Assembly (NCBI RefSeq): GCF_015210005.1
Contig: NZ_MU158698.1
Coordinates: forward strand, 2,574,227 to 2,638,226
DNA: 64,000 bases
From: Sphingobacterium hungaricum
GTDB taxonomy: Bacteria; Bacteroidota; Bacteroidia; Sphingobacteriales; Sphingobacteriaceae
Reading direction: 5' to 3'
Shown here piece by piece: positions 1 to 8,697 of the stretch. Position numbers and translations under genes: made by a program. Each line of letters begins with the position of its first letter. Positions within the stretch are counted from its first letter, which is position 1. The notes under the pieces are model-generated. The model was not told the DNA's origin. It ran no database searches and was given only the letters and a program-made list of their open reading frames with translations.

Positions 1-138
1 TATTTCATCATCGGGGTCACCGATATGACCAACGAACAAGATGACAACTTGATTTATCCTTCAAAAGCTGATTATTCTCTTCAATATAATTTGAAAATAA
101 ATGTGCGAAAAGGCGAAAAGTGCGAGATGTTAAATTAG
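1..138 (+). CDS. 3' end of an unknown protein (partial)
   Basis: An open frame enters from the left edge and ends at TAG 136-138, giving the last 45 residues of a protein. It is hydrophilic and mixed in composition, and contains the stretch GVTDMTNEQDDNLIYPS. No family is recognised from this tail. It is called real because it uses frame 1 from the very first base without a stop and has ordinary codon use. The rest of the gene is outside the window. Confidence 0.5.
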   Translation, partial: YFIIGVTDMTNEQDDNLIYPSKADYSLQYNLKINVRKGEKCEMLN

Positions 139-330
139 GAGTAAGTATTCAAGATTAATGAACAATTTTTTAAACGAACATTCCTCATCGATCTATAGTG
201 TAGCAAATGGTAAGCTCGTAAATTACGAGAGATAAACTTTAGACGAATTTGTTAATATATTATGCTTTGCCTAGCGTATGTCTACCTGATATATTGTAAG
301 ATTTTACTCTTCGAATATAAACGACACAAT

Positions 331-909
331 TTAATCAACTACTTCGACTAGATTGAGCATAGCAGCCACAACTTCTTGATCTGAAGGTACGGGAGTTTGG
401 GTAAATCCTTGAAAAGACACTTTATGGGCGGTTTTTCCATTCGAGTAAACTTGCGGTATATAAAGCTGAAACATCCAATCTCCAGGTTTATTATTGCTGT
501 TTTTAACTATGAAAAGTTTAGGGAATTTCTGTGTTCTACTATCTTCGACCGCGACTAAATTTTCGTTTTCATCTAAAATGAGTTCCAAAGTTTCTTCTCC
601 TGTTCCATCAACTCCCGCAGAGATCCTTTGATTATTCTGTCCTTGTCCAGATACTCCTTCTTTATTCATTGAAAGAGAATAGTAATATATGCCCGCCGAA
701 GACGGGTAGGTGCCAATCTGAGTGAGTTGTAATTCTTCTGTTGACCAGCCTGCTGCATAATTGCCAAGCGATTCAACCAGCTGAGCTTTAGTCGTTATGT
801 GCTTAAGTCTAGCTTTATTCATGTCAGCCTGCTCTAAGTGCAGTTTTTCTTGAGGTTTTCCGCAAGCGAACACCAAAGCGGCAGAAACGAGAAATCCAAA
901 AATCTTCAT
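331..909 (-). CDS. Putative lipoprotein, unknown function
   Basis: The protein has 192 residues. It starts with a short signal peptide and a lipobox-like VFAC with Cys16, so it is probably a lipid-anchored envelope protein. The mature part has no recognised domain; it contains hydrophilic and beta-prone stretches such as GEETLELILDENENLVAVED. The gene stands alone: the flanking sequence holds only a partial gene on the other strand to the left and decayed DNA to the right. The start ATG at 907-909 gives the signal peptide directly. Function is unknown. Confidence 0.65.
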   Translation of the reverse strand: MKIFGFLVSAALVFACGKPQEKLHLEQADMNKARLKHITTKAQLVESLGNYAAGWSTEELQLTQIGTYPSSAGIYYYSLSMNKEGVSGQGQNNQRISAGVDGTGEETLELILDENENLVAVEDSRTQKFPKLFIVKNSNNKPGDWMFQLYIPQVYSNGKTAHKVSFQGFTQTPVPSDQEVVAAMLNLVEVVD

Positions 910-1072
910 TGTTTTATTTCTTAAATTAAAAAGGATAATTCGAAATTAATACAAACTTTATAGTATAGCTATCCACGAAAACTAGTATTTTTTTCTATTC
1001 ATCAGAGCTTTTTCTGACAATGACAGGCTCCTTGCAGAGCCCACCTCCGAGAAATAAGTAAAAAGTTAATAA

Positions 1073-1255
1073 TGTACAGAAAAATCTTAATAATTTATTG
1101 CAGAGGCCACAGCTATTCTATCGAATCTTTCTGTTGAATTCAATTGTAATATTTTTTTTAAGCCACAGGCTTATCGTTGCCAATATTATAAGAACAGAAA
1201 CTTTTAGCAACGGTTCAATTACGCCGACATGCCTGAGGTGAATGAATTTCGAATA
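1073..1255 (-). pseudogene. Decayed copy of the ACR3 (arsenite efflux) gene tail
   Basis: This stretch aligns by eye with 20997-21180, the 3' end of the intact ACR3 gene plus about 65 bases beyond its stop. Both share AATTCAATTGTAATATTT, the CTTAT...AAT region and GCCTGAGGTGAATG. Read on the minus strand, this copy still gives VGVIEPL and SLWLKK, against VGVIGPL and [10 protein letters not shown] in the intact gene, but with substitutions and small indels. Because it includes sequence downstream of the gene it is a DNA duplication or recombination scar, not an independent gene. Confidence 0.75.
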
Positions 1256-1261
1256 CAACTA

Positions 1262-1645
1262 ATATATCAGTGCAATTCTCCAACTGAAGATACAAGAATT
1301 GCATTGGCTAGCGTGTTCAGTGGAACTATAAATTGCTTCGTAACTTTTAGGGGCAGTTCCGAACCAGAACCGAATAGTTCTTCAACTCGCTGGAGATCAG
1401 TGGCTGATCAGAAAAACAAGAATTATTATTTTGAGAATGTTTTAAATCCACGAACATTCTGGTTGGACTTCGCTAAATTCGATCTGATTGCTGAGGCAAA
1501 ATCTATAAAACTGTCTTTAGATCGGAATGTTTGTGTCAATGGTTTGTTAAATTCAATCTTTAGACCAGCAGAGCCATTTAAGTTTTGGGAATGTAGCAGT
1601 TTAATGTTGATTTACAGCTGGCTGAGCGAAGATATATTGCCTTAA
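1262..1645 (+). pseudogene. C-terminal fragment of a choloylglycine hydrolase-family (penicillin V acylase-like) enzyme
   Basis: The open frame from about 1229 begins inside the ACR3 remnant, so its apparent ATG is accidental. From about 1262 the translation reads like the C-terminal part of linear amide C-N hydrolases: TRWRSVADQKNKNYYFEN, then NPRTFWLDFAKFDL, then FRPAEPFKFWE. The catalytic N-terminal Cys half is absent. Only about 120 of the usual 330-350 residues remain, so it cannot be active. A premature tail after KFWE suggests more erosion. The family call is from motif memory. Confidence 0.65.
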
Positions 1646-1979
1646 AAAGCCAGCGAATATGACGTATAAACTAAAGTTCCAAATCATAGGCAAATCAATG
1701 GTTTGAAAGAAATCATTTGGATCGAAGAAATTAATCAGCCTGGCATTTACAGGATTAGTCTTTTTCTAAGGCGAATAAGTGCAACTAAAATTATAGATAT
1801 GATATCTTTAAACATGTAGATAATTATTTGTATATTAATAATAAGTGATTTAAAGTAAATATCCCGCATCAGGAAGTTTTTTTTAGGATAGTGCGTGTTC
1901 CAGCGTAGTGTGATTGGTGTAGTTTGGTGCCACTGCTGAAAATTCAGTTCTTTTTGTTTTTGTATATTTGTCTGTTGAT
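1646..1979. other. Intergenic stretch before the mechanosensitive channel gene
   Basis: No convincing gene. A short plus-strand frame near 1680-1740 reads like eroded protein (HRQINGLKEIIWIEEINQPG) but has no start. A TATATTTG at 1963-1970 matches the Bacteroidota -7 consensus TAnnTTTG. It lies only 10 bases before the ATG at 1980, which is close for a promoter, so its role is uncertain. Confidence 0.3.
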
Positions 1980-3305
1980 ATGATAAAAACAATTAATATT
2001 GACGCACCATCCCATCAAGCAAGTTTAATTTACGACTGGACATCTTCAAAAATTGATTCTTTTGGTTTTTCAGATCAGATGGATCACATCCTGACCTCTA
2101 CAACATTACTGATCGGATTTTTACTGCTGCTTTTACTTTGTGATTTTGTGATTCGGGTTTTCTTTAAAGGGGTATTTACAAAGTTTATTAAGAAAACCAA
2201 CAATAAATTAGATGACTACCTGTTTGATAATAAGGTTTTTAAGTATTTGGCTCACCTAATTCCTTTATCATTTTCAAAAATGCTGTTGCCGATTATTTTT
2301 GTTGGTTTCCCTGCTCTTGTATCTATCCTATCAAAAGCCTTAAGCATCTTTATTGCTATTGGTATATATCTTTTGCTGAACAGTGTTTTCAAGACCCTTC
2401 GAGATGTGCTAAGATCTTCCAAAGGATTTAGTGATAAACCTGTAGATAGCTATCTGCAAGTAATTCAGATTTTTTTGATTTTTGTATGCGGAACAATTGT
2501 TTTTTCAATTCTTACGGGAAATTCGCCTTGGTCATTTTTGGTATCCTTAGGTGCGGCTTCGGCAATTCTTATGTTGATTTTTAAAGATACTATTTTGGGG
2601 TTTGTAGCGAGTATTCAGGTTTCAGCAAATGATTCCGTCCGAGTTGGTGATTGGATCGAAATGGCAAAGTACGGTGCTGATGGCGACGTAATACAGCTAA
2701 ATTTAAATAATGTACGAATTCAGAATTTTGATAAAACAATTGTGACTATTCCGACGCACAACCTGTTGAGCGATTCTTTTAAAAATTATCGTGGGATGCA
2801 ACAATCAGGTGGAAGAAGAATCAAACGGGCAATGAATATTAAAATTTCTTCTATTCGTTACCTCAAAGAACAGGAAGTTGAAGGGTTAAGAAAGATTCAA
2901 ATCCTGTCAGATTACATTGATGAAAGACAGGCTGAAATCCAAGACTACAATGAGAAAACAAAAGCGGATTCTTCTGTTTTGGTAAATGGACGGCACATGA
3001 CAAATGTCGGGTTATTCCGAGCTTATATCATGCGATATTCAAAGAGTCATCCAGAAATAAATCAGAATATGACATTAATGGTTAGGCAACTTGCTCCCAC
3101 AGAATATGGTCTCCCGTTGGAGCTATATATGTTTACAGACGGAACGACATGGAGTTTTTATGAGAATGTCATGTCAAATGTTTTCGATCATCTATTTGCC
3201 GCTATTAAATATTTTGATTTGGAGGTTTTCGAACTACCTGCCTCAGACGACTTAAGATCGGTACTTTCAAAACAGGCGGAACAAACAGTCAGTGAACGTA
3301 CATAA
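1980..3305 (+). CDS. ybdG: YbdG/MscM-type mechanosensitive channel (MscS superfamily)
   Basis: This is an inner-membrane channel that opens under membrane tension and protects against osmotic downshock. The N-terminal region has several hydrophobic spans (about residues 40-60, 90-130 and 155-205). The pore helix and beta domain follow, with FKDTILGFVASIQVSANDSVRVGDWIEM, in pieces FKDTILGFVAS and VRVGDWIEMAKYGADGDV, then DSFKNYRGM and SGGRRIKRA. The YGADGDV, SGGRRIKR and TLMVRQLAP blocks are specific to the YbdG branch. The length of about 441 residues is close to E. coli YbdG. ATG 1980 is preferred because an upstream in-frame TTG at 1968 sits in a promoter-like element. No operon partner is seen. 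Confidence 0.88.
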   Translation: MIKTINIDAPSHQASLIYDWTSSKIDSFGFSDQMDHILTSTTLLIGFLLLLLLCDFVIRVFFKGVFTKFIKKTNNKLDDYLFDNKVFKYLAHLIPLSFSKMLLPIIFVGFPALVSILSKALSIFIAIGIYLLLNSVFKTLRDVLRSSKGFSDKPVDSYLQVIQIFLIFVCGTIVFSILTGNSPWSFLVSLGAASAILMLIFKDTILGFVASIQVSANDSVRVGDWIEMAKYGADGDVIQLNLNNVRIQNFDKTIVTIPTHNLLSDSFKNYRGMQQSGGRRIKRAMNIKISSIRYLKEQEVEGLRKIQILSDYIDERQAEIQDYNEKTKADSSVLVNGRHMTNVGLFRAYIMRYSKSHPEINQNMTLMVRQLAPTEYGLPLELYMFTDGTTWSFYENVMSNVFDHLFAAIKYFDLEVFELPASDDLRSVLSKQAEQTVSERT

Positions 3306-3822
3306 AAAGCTTTCCGTATCAAAAGTTTGGAAGATCTACTAGTAGATTGAAACTCAATGCAACTGATGTTTCAAACGAAATATAAGACTTCGCGAAAAGA
3401 AATATTGACGCTGCGAATTCAAAAATGGAGTCTGAAGTTCTCATAATTTGATGAAATTCATACCAATGGGTACCTAACTCAATTCTTTTGTCATTGCCAA
3501 AGTACAATCTTGCAATAATTTTAAAGTTGTTCGGCGCAATAAAGCAATTAGCCGGCGATACTAATAAATAACTTAGCTTGGGCGGTGGGGCTCGTTATAG
3601 TGGTATTTTCTCTACTTTGGTGTTTTGGGATTAAAAGGATGAAGTGAAATGGTCAAATTAGAAGATATTATATCCTCCGCTTAAAAAAAGTCAAATTGAG
3701 CACCAAAAATCGTTATGTACTTTGATTGTGGCTAATTTCATGTAGTTACAATGCCACTGGTTTAATGGGTCAGCAGTTGTTGCTGTTTACCAATAATTAA
3801 ATTCTATATTGTATAAATAAAT
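3306..3822. other. Intergenic stretch without a supported gene
   Basis: The minus-strand frame at 3319-3507 has no recognisable content. A plus-strand frame ending near 3650 encodes a single hydrophobic segment (WAVGLVIVVFSLLWCFGIKR) after an upstream stop and without a usable start. It looks like the remnant of a membrane protein. No RNA or repeat was recognised. Confidence 0.3.
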
Positions 3823-3900
3823 ATGGTTATGGAAATTATTAAGGCAATAAGCATTAGTCTTACCTTATCTATATTTAGTGCTTTGCTGTTATGGATTTAG
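3823..3900 (+). CDS. Possible 25-residue membrane peptide overlapping the next gene
   Basis: ATG 3823 opens a 25-codon frame, MVMEIIKAISISLTLSIFSA and then LLLWI, that is almost one hydrophobic helix. Its TAG 3898-3900 overlaps the first codons of the downstream gene (ATG 3891), the arrangement expected for translational coupling. No clear Shine-Dalgarno is seen. It could also be chance, since short hydrophobic frames are common in AT-rich DNA. Confidence 0.25.
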   Translation: MVMEIIKAISISLTLSIFSALLLWI

Positions 3901-4184
3901 AAAGATTGAACGATTTTGAAATTAAAGTCAGCTCCTGCGAAAGCAAAGATGCTTTATTAGACTTCGTTAAAGATTATGAGTATTATGTTACAGCAAATGC
4001 CCCTCACGGGTTTGTAGGTGCAAGTGGTTGGATTTATTACTTTGATAGGTTAATTCATAAACTAAAATCATTAGAGAGTTCTCCTAATAGCAATATCTTA
4101 GACGATTACAAAGAGGAGTACCTGTCATGTATAATTGCAATAAATAAATATCTTATAAGTTATCTTGAGGACAAAGACATATAA
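3891..4184 (+). CDS. Small hypothetical protein (97 aa)
   Basis: A hydrophilic, acidic and probably helical soluble protein with segments such as KDALLDFVKDYEYYVTANAP and HGFVGASGWIYYFDRLIHKL. The predicted helices and lack of signal peptide suggest a cytoplasmic protein. The DELLDY-like spacing is reminiscent of small immunity-type proteins, but no family is recognised. It overlaps a possible hydrophobic peptide frame at its start. The frame is clean and uses ordinary codons, so it is probably real. Confidence 0.5.
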   Translation: MDLERLNDFEIKVSSCESKDALLDFVKDYEYYVTANAPHGFVGASGWIYYFDRLIHKLKSLESSPNSNILDDYKEEYLSCIIAINKYLISYLEDKDI

Positions 4185-4350
4185 TTATGCGTTTTAATAA
4201 ATCAGCCTTTACAATTTCTGAAGATTTTTTATAAAAAAACTACTATGAAAACTAAAAACGAATCAATAAAAATACTCAACATTTTTATTTATTTTAGTAC
4301 TAAGCATAATAGTTGTTTATTTAACCATAAGATTGAATGGATATTAAAAA

Positions 4351-4376
4351 AATCCCCAGCATGATCGCCGGGGATT
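4351..4376 (-). terminator. Intrinsic terminator on the minus strand with no gene in front of it
   Basis: The inverted repeat AATCCCC/GGGGATT encloses a 12-base loop. On the minus strand it is followed by a run of seven T, as in a rho-independent terminator. The nearest minus-strand coding sequence upstream ends at 5487, beyond another terminator. A second small hairpin, AGCAAC/GTTGCT, lies at 4392-4408. Together they may mark the 3' end of an unannotated small RNA from the 4377-4700 region. Confidence 0.45.
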
Positions 4377-4716
4377 ACTGAACTTAAAGAAAGCAACGGG
4401 GAGTTGCTCCCAAACCGCTGCGAAGTTAAAATAATTAACCGTATTTTAAATTATTAAACTTTAGCGACTTGATTTTTTATGCTTGCATAGCAAATGCAAT
4501 CGATTGTTTAAAAAAAATGCTCATTTCGATTGTAATGATTACTTAGTAAATTGTTTCACCCCCAATAGAACTTGCTGGGGTATTAAACTACTCCAATTCG
4601 AGGCAGTGGGGTTTCGTGATACTTTCAGAACATAAAGGTGAATTAATTATAGACTTAAAAAAATAAAACCTTTTTTTCTTTGCACTGTTATATTTATATA
4701 AACGAAAGGAGATATT

Positions 4717-4902
4717 ATGAGTGAATTAACATGGAAAGGTCGTTGGAACGAATTGAAAGGAAAAGTTAAACAACAATATGCAGACCTCACGGATGACGAC
4801 TTGCTATATGCTGAAGGTAAAGAAGATGAGCTAGTAGGTAGGCTGCAAAAGAAAACCGGTAAAACAAAGGATGAAGTGAATAGCTGGTTAAACGATTTAT
4901 AA
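4717..4902 (+). CDS. CsbD family stress protein
   Basis: The 61-residue protein has the hallmark CsbD composition and order: [20 protein letters not shown], then the [20 protein letters not shown] motif and [11 protein letters not shown]. CsbD-like proteins are small, very hydrophilic and usually induced by general stress; their molecular role is unknown. A strong AAAGGAG Shine-Dalgarno precedes the ATG by 7 bases. An intrinsic terminator follows at 4946-4970, so it is a single-gene transcript. Confidence 0.9.
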   Translation: MSELTWKGRWNELKGKVKQQYADLTDDDLLYAEGKEDELVGRLQKKTGKTKDEVNSWLNDL

Positions 4903-4945
4903 TACCGGTTAATTAAATTGAAAGTGAAACGTTAGAGACGGGGTA

Positions 4946-4970
4946 GGGTTTGATAATCCAACCCCTTTTC
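4946..4970 (+). terminator. Terminator of the CsbD gene
   Basis: GGGTT/AACCC hairpin (with a further outer GGGG/CCCC pairing) followed by CCTTTTCTTT, 40 bases after the CsbD stop. Confidence 0.6.
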
Positions 4971-5008
4971 TTTAATAAAAAATTACGTCTTTGAACCTGT
5001 ACAAATTG

Positions 5009-5040
5009 AAAATCCCCCGGAAAGGTAAACGGGGGATTTT
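5009..5040. terminator. Bidirectional hairpin terminator, copy 1 of a repeated element
   Basis: A perfect stem AAAATCCCCCG/CGGGGGATTTT with a 10-base loop ends in A or T runs on both strands, so it can work in both directions. The same 32-base element occurs inverted at 45026-45057 with one base change. Confidence 0.65.
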
Positions 5041-5133
5041 ACTCCTAAGTTATTGTTATGGCAACGAGCGTTGTTAGAGGCAAATTTAAAATGATTTTTT
5101 TTACTTAGCAAATACGGTAATTACTTGATTTAA

Positions 5134-5472
5134 TTTAGTGTTATAATCCCTCGACCTGAATTCTTGTTTCATCACAAAACTTCTTTCGAATCCAGGAGAG
5201 CCAAAACAGACGGTGTCGCGGCCCATGTCGGACAAAGCAGAACAGTGGACACATTCTATAAAAACCTGTATAATCTTAATATTATAGCTGATAGGTTTGA
5301 TGGCCACCCCTAGCGCCATCTCGATTTTGTTGACACCGCAAAAGGTAAATTAACAGATTGTTTCCGTCACCGGGAACTCACAGAAACACAAATATTGATC
5401 GTACTGATGTTGCTCGCTATTTATTACAAACGTTTTTTTGATGAGCATAAAATCGTTCGGTGGGAATACTGA
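5134..5472 (+). pseudogene. Degenerate reading frame, C-terminal fragment of an unknown protein
   Basis: The plus-strand frame reads VDTFYKNLYNLNIIADRFDG, then a TAG at 5311-5313, then HRELTETQILIVLMLLAIYY and KRFFDEHKIVRWEY before TGA 5470-5472. The amphipathic ending looks like real protein and more natural than the overlapping minus-strand frame at 5101-5319. There is no credible start, so it is a broken 3' end. The family is not recognised. Confidence 0.35.
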
Positions 5473-5486
5473 CGAGTAAATTATAC

Positions 5487-5879
5487 TTAGTACTTTCGCA
5501 ATCGTTTATTATCATTTCCATCTCTGGGAGATGCATTTTCCCAGTTCATTTCAGCACCAGTTAATTTCGTAATTCTATACTGCTCTGTATACTGATTGTT
5601 TTCATTGTAAAGTGTAATCAATGTATTATCATAGCTAAGTACAACCTTAATGTCGCGGACAAGGGAGTCCTTGTTAGAGAGTGCATTGTAAATTCTCTTT
5701 ACACAGGTTCCATCTTTCTCAAACGTATATGTGATCGATCCATCCATAACAACATTTGCATCTGCGATTACATTCCATTCACCGCTCAGGTTATCAATAG
5801 AAATGGTTTCGTCTTTTTTGCATGAAATCACACCGCAAATAAGTACCAAAGAAAATAAGAATCTGAAAGCTTTTTTCAT
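5487..5879 (-). CDS. Lipocalin-like lipoprotein
   Basis: The 130-residue protein has a signal peptide with lipobox GVISC (Cys20) followed by KKDE, so it is an anchored envelope protein. The mature part starts with LSGEWNVIADANV and continues with short beta-strand-like repeats (ITYTFEKDGTCVKRIYN, NTLITLYNENNQY). This is the pattern of small lipocalin-like Bacteroidota lipoproteins. The ligand is unknown. It stands alone with long non-coding flanks. Sure of the lipoprotein, less of the fold. Confidence 0.6.
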   Translation of the reverse strand: MKKAFRFLFSLVLICGVISCKKDETISIDNLSGEWNVIADANVVMDGSITYTFEKDGTCVKRIYNALSNKDSLVRDIKVVLSYDNTLITLYNENNQYTEQYRITKLTGAEMNWENASPRDGNDNKRLRKY

Positions 5880-6310
5880 TATAATTTAGTTGTTTTCCAT
5901 TAAACGGTTGTGACGTACAAATTGCTACATTCGAATTTCTGTAAGGTCGTATTTGTGTTTAATCATGTGATGTTTTTAAAGGATTCGGATAATCTGCAGT
6001 AGACGATCATCCTATACAATAGTGAGTTTAATAGAAAATAAAAAGACCTAGACCACATTTTAAAACTAACAAATACTCCTAAGAGAAAGTCATTTTCTTT
6101 TGGAGACATACAATAGAAACTTTTACTTTAGAAATTCTTTCTGCTACAATAAATTGTGTGCTTTAGAAATATAAAGCTTAGGCATAAAATATTAAACGGA
6201 AAGCTGAGTCCTTTTAAATAATTCGTCGCTATAGTTCTTTAACATGCATACAAATTGAAGCATCTACGCCATTATGTTGAAATTTAAATAGCTGTTTCTT
6301 ATAAAAATCA
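5880..6310. other. Intergenic stretch, nothing recognised
   Basis: AT-rich, with stops in all frames and no repeat or strong hairpin noticed. It separates the lipoprotein gene from the end of the phosphoesterase operon. Confidence 0.3.
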
Positions 6311-7825
6311 TCAGTGAGTTAGTGTAATAGTGGTTAATAAAGCTGCATGATCTGAAGGATATTTCACAGGATGGCTGTTGATTATTTTAGAATTTATAAT
6401 TTTTACTGTTTTGCTTTTGATGTAGATGTAGTCAATTCTATCTTGAAAAGTATTCGGATTAATGGGTGTCCATGTAAGCCCTCTTGTTTTAAGAGGATCT
6501 GGAAAAATTTCTCTGAAACTATCTCGAAATCCCATACTCTCTAAATAGATTGAAGTAGGGAAGGGCATTACATATCCCGAATTCAGATGTCTGACAGAAG
6601 AAATCCAATCCAAATGAGATCCAGAATTGAAATCTCCAGCAATAATTACAGGTATAAGTTTGCTGTTTTCTAATGCGGGTTTCAATGACTGAATAATTCC
6701 TTCCATTGTTTGCTTGTTGCCGTCTTGAGCAATCTCCCATTTTTCTACATCTAATTTAATTCCTTTATCAATCTCACCCCAATAGTCTATTGGATAATTT
6801 AACCATATGGAACTGAATACAATGGATCGATCGGCAATTAAAATTTTAACATTTGCATTGTGAAATGATTTATACGCCGGCAATGTTTCTTCTATGGGAT
6901 ATCGGCTCATAATTGAAATATTATCGCTTCTCAAATAGAAATAGTATCCCAATTCGTCCGCTATTTTTGCGCCCGATCCATAGGTTTCTTGCATGGCGAT
7001 AATATCTGCTTTAGATTGCTTGATTATATCAACAATTCGCTTATATCCAATCCCTTTCCCTGTTTCATTTCCGCCATGCCAAATGTTGTACGTCATGATA
7101 CGAAGTGAATCGACAGGCTTTGCATTTTGTTTTATTATTTCAGAAGGAACAAGTTGCTTGTAATACTGTCTTACATTTTTTTGATTCCAAGCATAGTTGA
7201 ACAGTTTGACATCATCAATCATTCCATTAAACGTTTCCCATTCTCCCAAATCGCCTTTTTGATCACCACCAATTTGTATCCTAATCGACAACGGAACTGT
7301 TTTTGGAATAAAATTTTCTAAGGAATAAATAGCGACTTGCTGGCCGTTGTAATAAAAGGCAACTTCATGTTTTTGAGCATTAAAACTTAAAGAAAGTAAA
7401 TTCCATCCCTGAGTGATCAATTGCCTTTTAAATCCAGGCTTGTATTCATATTTAGCATGTTTACTATAGATTTCGGAAGCCCATGCATTATTCATTTGTT
7501 TCTGCAATTGGTAATTTAATTGGACAGAATCAGGATAATTTATGGATAAATCAATAATTTTATAGGATTCAAAATCTTCCTCTGCCCAAACCCAAGCCAT
7601 TAATGTAAATGATTCTTTCCATTTTTTTGGATCAATATCGTAGCTTACTGCTATTCTTTTGGATGCATCTGCCTTAAGATTCAATGCCTTTCTAAGAATG
7701 CCTTTTGATAGGCGATCTTCTGTAAATGTCTCAAAGTTTTCCTCCAATAGGAGATTTTCCTGAGCGACAACAGTATGCGATAGCAAAGAACAATAGATCA
7801 TTAAGAAATGGAAAAGAAATTTCAT
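6311..7825 (-). CDS. Secreted LamG-like plus endonuclease/exonuclease/phosphatase (EEP) domain protein
   Basis: The protein has 504 residues and a signal peptide ending near VVAQ. Residues about 30-230 form a concanavalin A-like (LamG) module, with AFYYNGQQVAIYSLENF and GMIDDVKLFNYAWNQ. Residues about 240-504 are an EEP (DNase I-like) hydrolase with the full motif set: MTYNIWHGG, DIIAMQETYG, IIAGDFNSGSHLDW, DRIDYIYIK and PSDHAAL. These supply the metal-binding Asn, Glu, Asp and the His of phosphodiester cleavage. It is the last gene of the susC-susD-phosphoesterase operon, 12 bases after the preceding gene. The substrate is probably a phosphodiester (nucleic acid, phospholipid head group or similar), inferred from family and context only. 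Confidence 0.85.
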   Translation of the reverse strand: MKFLFHFLMIYCSLLSHTVVAQENLLLEENFETFTEDRLSKGILRKALNLKADASKRIAVSYDIDPKKWKESFTLMAWVWAEEDFESYKIIDLSINYPDSVQLNYQLQKQMNNAWASEIYSKHAKYEYKPGFKRQLITQGWNLLSLSFNAQKHEVAFYYNGQQVAIYSLENFIPKTVPLSIRIQIGGDQKGDLGEWETFNGMIDDVKLFNYAWNQKNVRQYYKQLVPSEIIKQNAKPVDSLRIMTYNIWHGGNETGKGIGYKRIVDIIKQSKADIIAMQETYGSGAKIADELGYYFYLRSDNISIMSRYPIEETLPAYKSFHNANVKILIADRSIVFSSIWLNYPIDYWGEIDKGIKLDVEKWEIAQDGNKQTMEGIIQSLKPALENSKLIPVIIAGDFNSGSHLDWISSVRHLNSGYVMPFPTSIYLESMGFRDSFREIFPDPLKTRGLTWTPINPNTFQDRIDYIYIKSKTVKIINSKIINSHPVKYPSDHAALLTTITLTH

Positions 7826-7837
7826 TGTTTAAGTTAG

Positions 7838-8686
7838 TTATTTTTTAACTACTTCCCATCCGTAATCTACATACTCCCAAGTGAAATCATTTCCTTGGAT
7901 ATTTACTTTTAGATAACCTTCTTCAGTTCCATGAAAAGCACCGCTCCACCAATTAGCCGAAATAGCTCCAGCTGTGATGTATTGAACGCCCTTGACTTTA
8001 ATTTCTTCATAAAGATGCTGATGTCCTTGCAAAACTAATTTAAGATTATACTTGTCAAATAAACTTCTGACTTCCATTTGATTAGTGAATGTATCAGCGT
8101 CAGTATAATACCCCTCTAACACTGGATAATAAAGAGAAAGAAATGGCACATGGCTAGAAACAACAATCGGTTGGTCAGCTGGAGTGTTACTAAGAATGGA
8201 GATTAACCAATTTTTTTGTTTGTCCGAAATGCAATATTTTCCATTGCAGATTTCAGCACTATTCAATACAATAAATTTCCAGCCTTTATGATCGAAACTG
8301 TAGTAAGGCTGATTTAGATAATTGCTAAAAAGACCAGCACCATGTTCACCCTCTGAATGCCAATACCGATCATGGTTGCCAATGGTATAAAACCACTTCA
8401 AACCAGATCTATCAACTATACTTTTATATCTTTGAAACAATTCCTTTGCTGTTTCCAATTGCTGTTCTTTGAGCCCGTCAACATCAACATTATCGCCGCC
8501 AGTTAGTACAAAATCTACTTGTTTACCTTTAACGTGGTTAATCGCCTGCTCTAATCCATTAAATGAATTAGCCTTTTCATTAGTATTCAAATGTAAATCT
8601 GTAAAATAGGCGAATGAAAATTGCTCCTGTGCAATTCCAAAAGCTGCACTGCCTAATAGCAGAAGTGTAATTAATATCTTTTTCAT
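7838..8686 (-). CDS. Secreted calcineurin-like metallophosphoesterase
   Basis: The protein has about 282 residues and a signal peptide (MKKILITLLLLGSAAFGIAQ). It carries the five metallophosphoesterase motifs in order: FTDLHLN, GGDNVD, GNHDRYWHSEGE, SSHVPF and GHQHLYEE, which bind the two metals. ATG at 8684-8686 is preferred because it starts the signal peptide and leaves 11 bases after the SusD stop; the longer frame would overlap susD. Acting in the periplasm or at the surface, it probably removes phosphate from a substrate imported or trimmed by its operon partners. Confidence 0.88.
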   Translation of the reverse strand: MKKILITLLLLGSAAFGIAQEQFSFAYFTDLHLNTNEKANSFNGLEQAINHVKGKQVDFVLTGGDNVDVDGLKEQQLETAKELFQRYKSIVDRSGLKWFYTIGNHDRYWHSEGEHGAGLFSNYLNQPYYSFDHKGWKFIVLNSAEICNGKYCISDKQKNWLISILSNTPADQPIVVSSHVPFLSLYYPVLEGYYTDADTFTNQMEVRSLFDKYNLKLVLQGHQHLYEEIKVKGVQYITAGAISANWWSGAFHGTEEGYLKVNIQGNDFTWEYVDYGWEVVKK

Positions 8687-8697
8687 CAGTGTTATTT

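Noticed and set aside
1963..1970. TATATTTG as the promoter of the mechanosensitive channel gene
   Set aside because: Only 10 bases from the ATG and no -33 element at the right distance, so kept as a remark only.
1747..1992. 81-residue minus-strand ORF
   Set aside because: Overlaps the start of the mechanosensitive channel gene, low-complexity hydrophobic content and no ribosome-binding site.
3319..3507. 62-residue minus-strand ORF
   Set aside because: No family, no start signals; composition resembles random AT-rich translation.
5101..5319. 72-residue minus-strand ORF
   Set aside because: The opposite strand carries a more protein-like degenerate frame.
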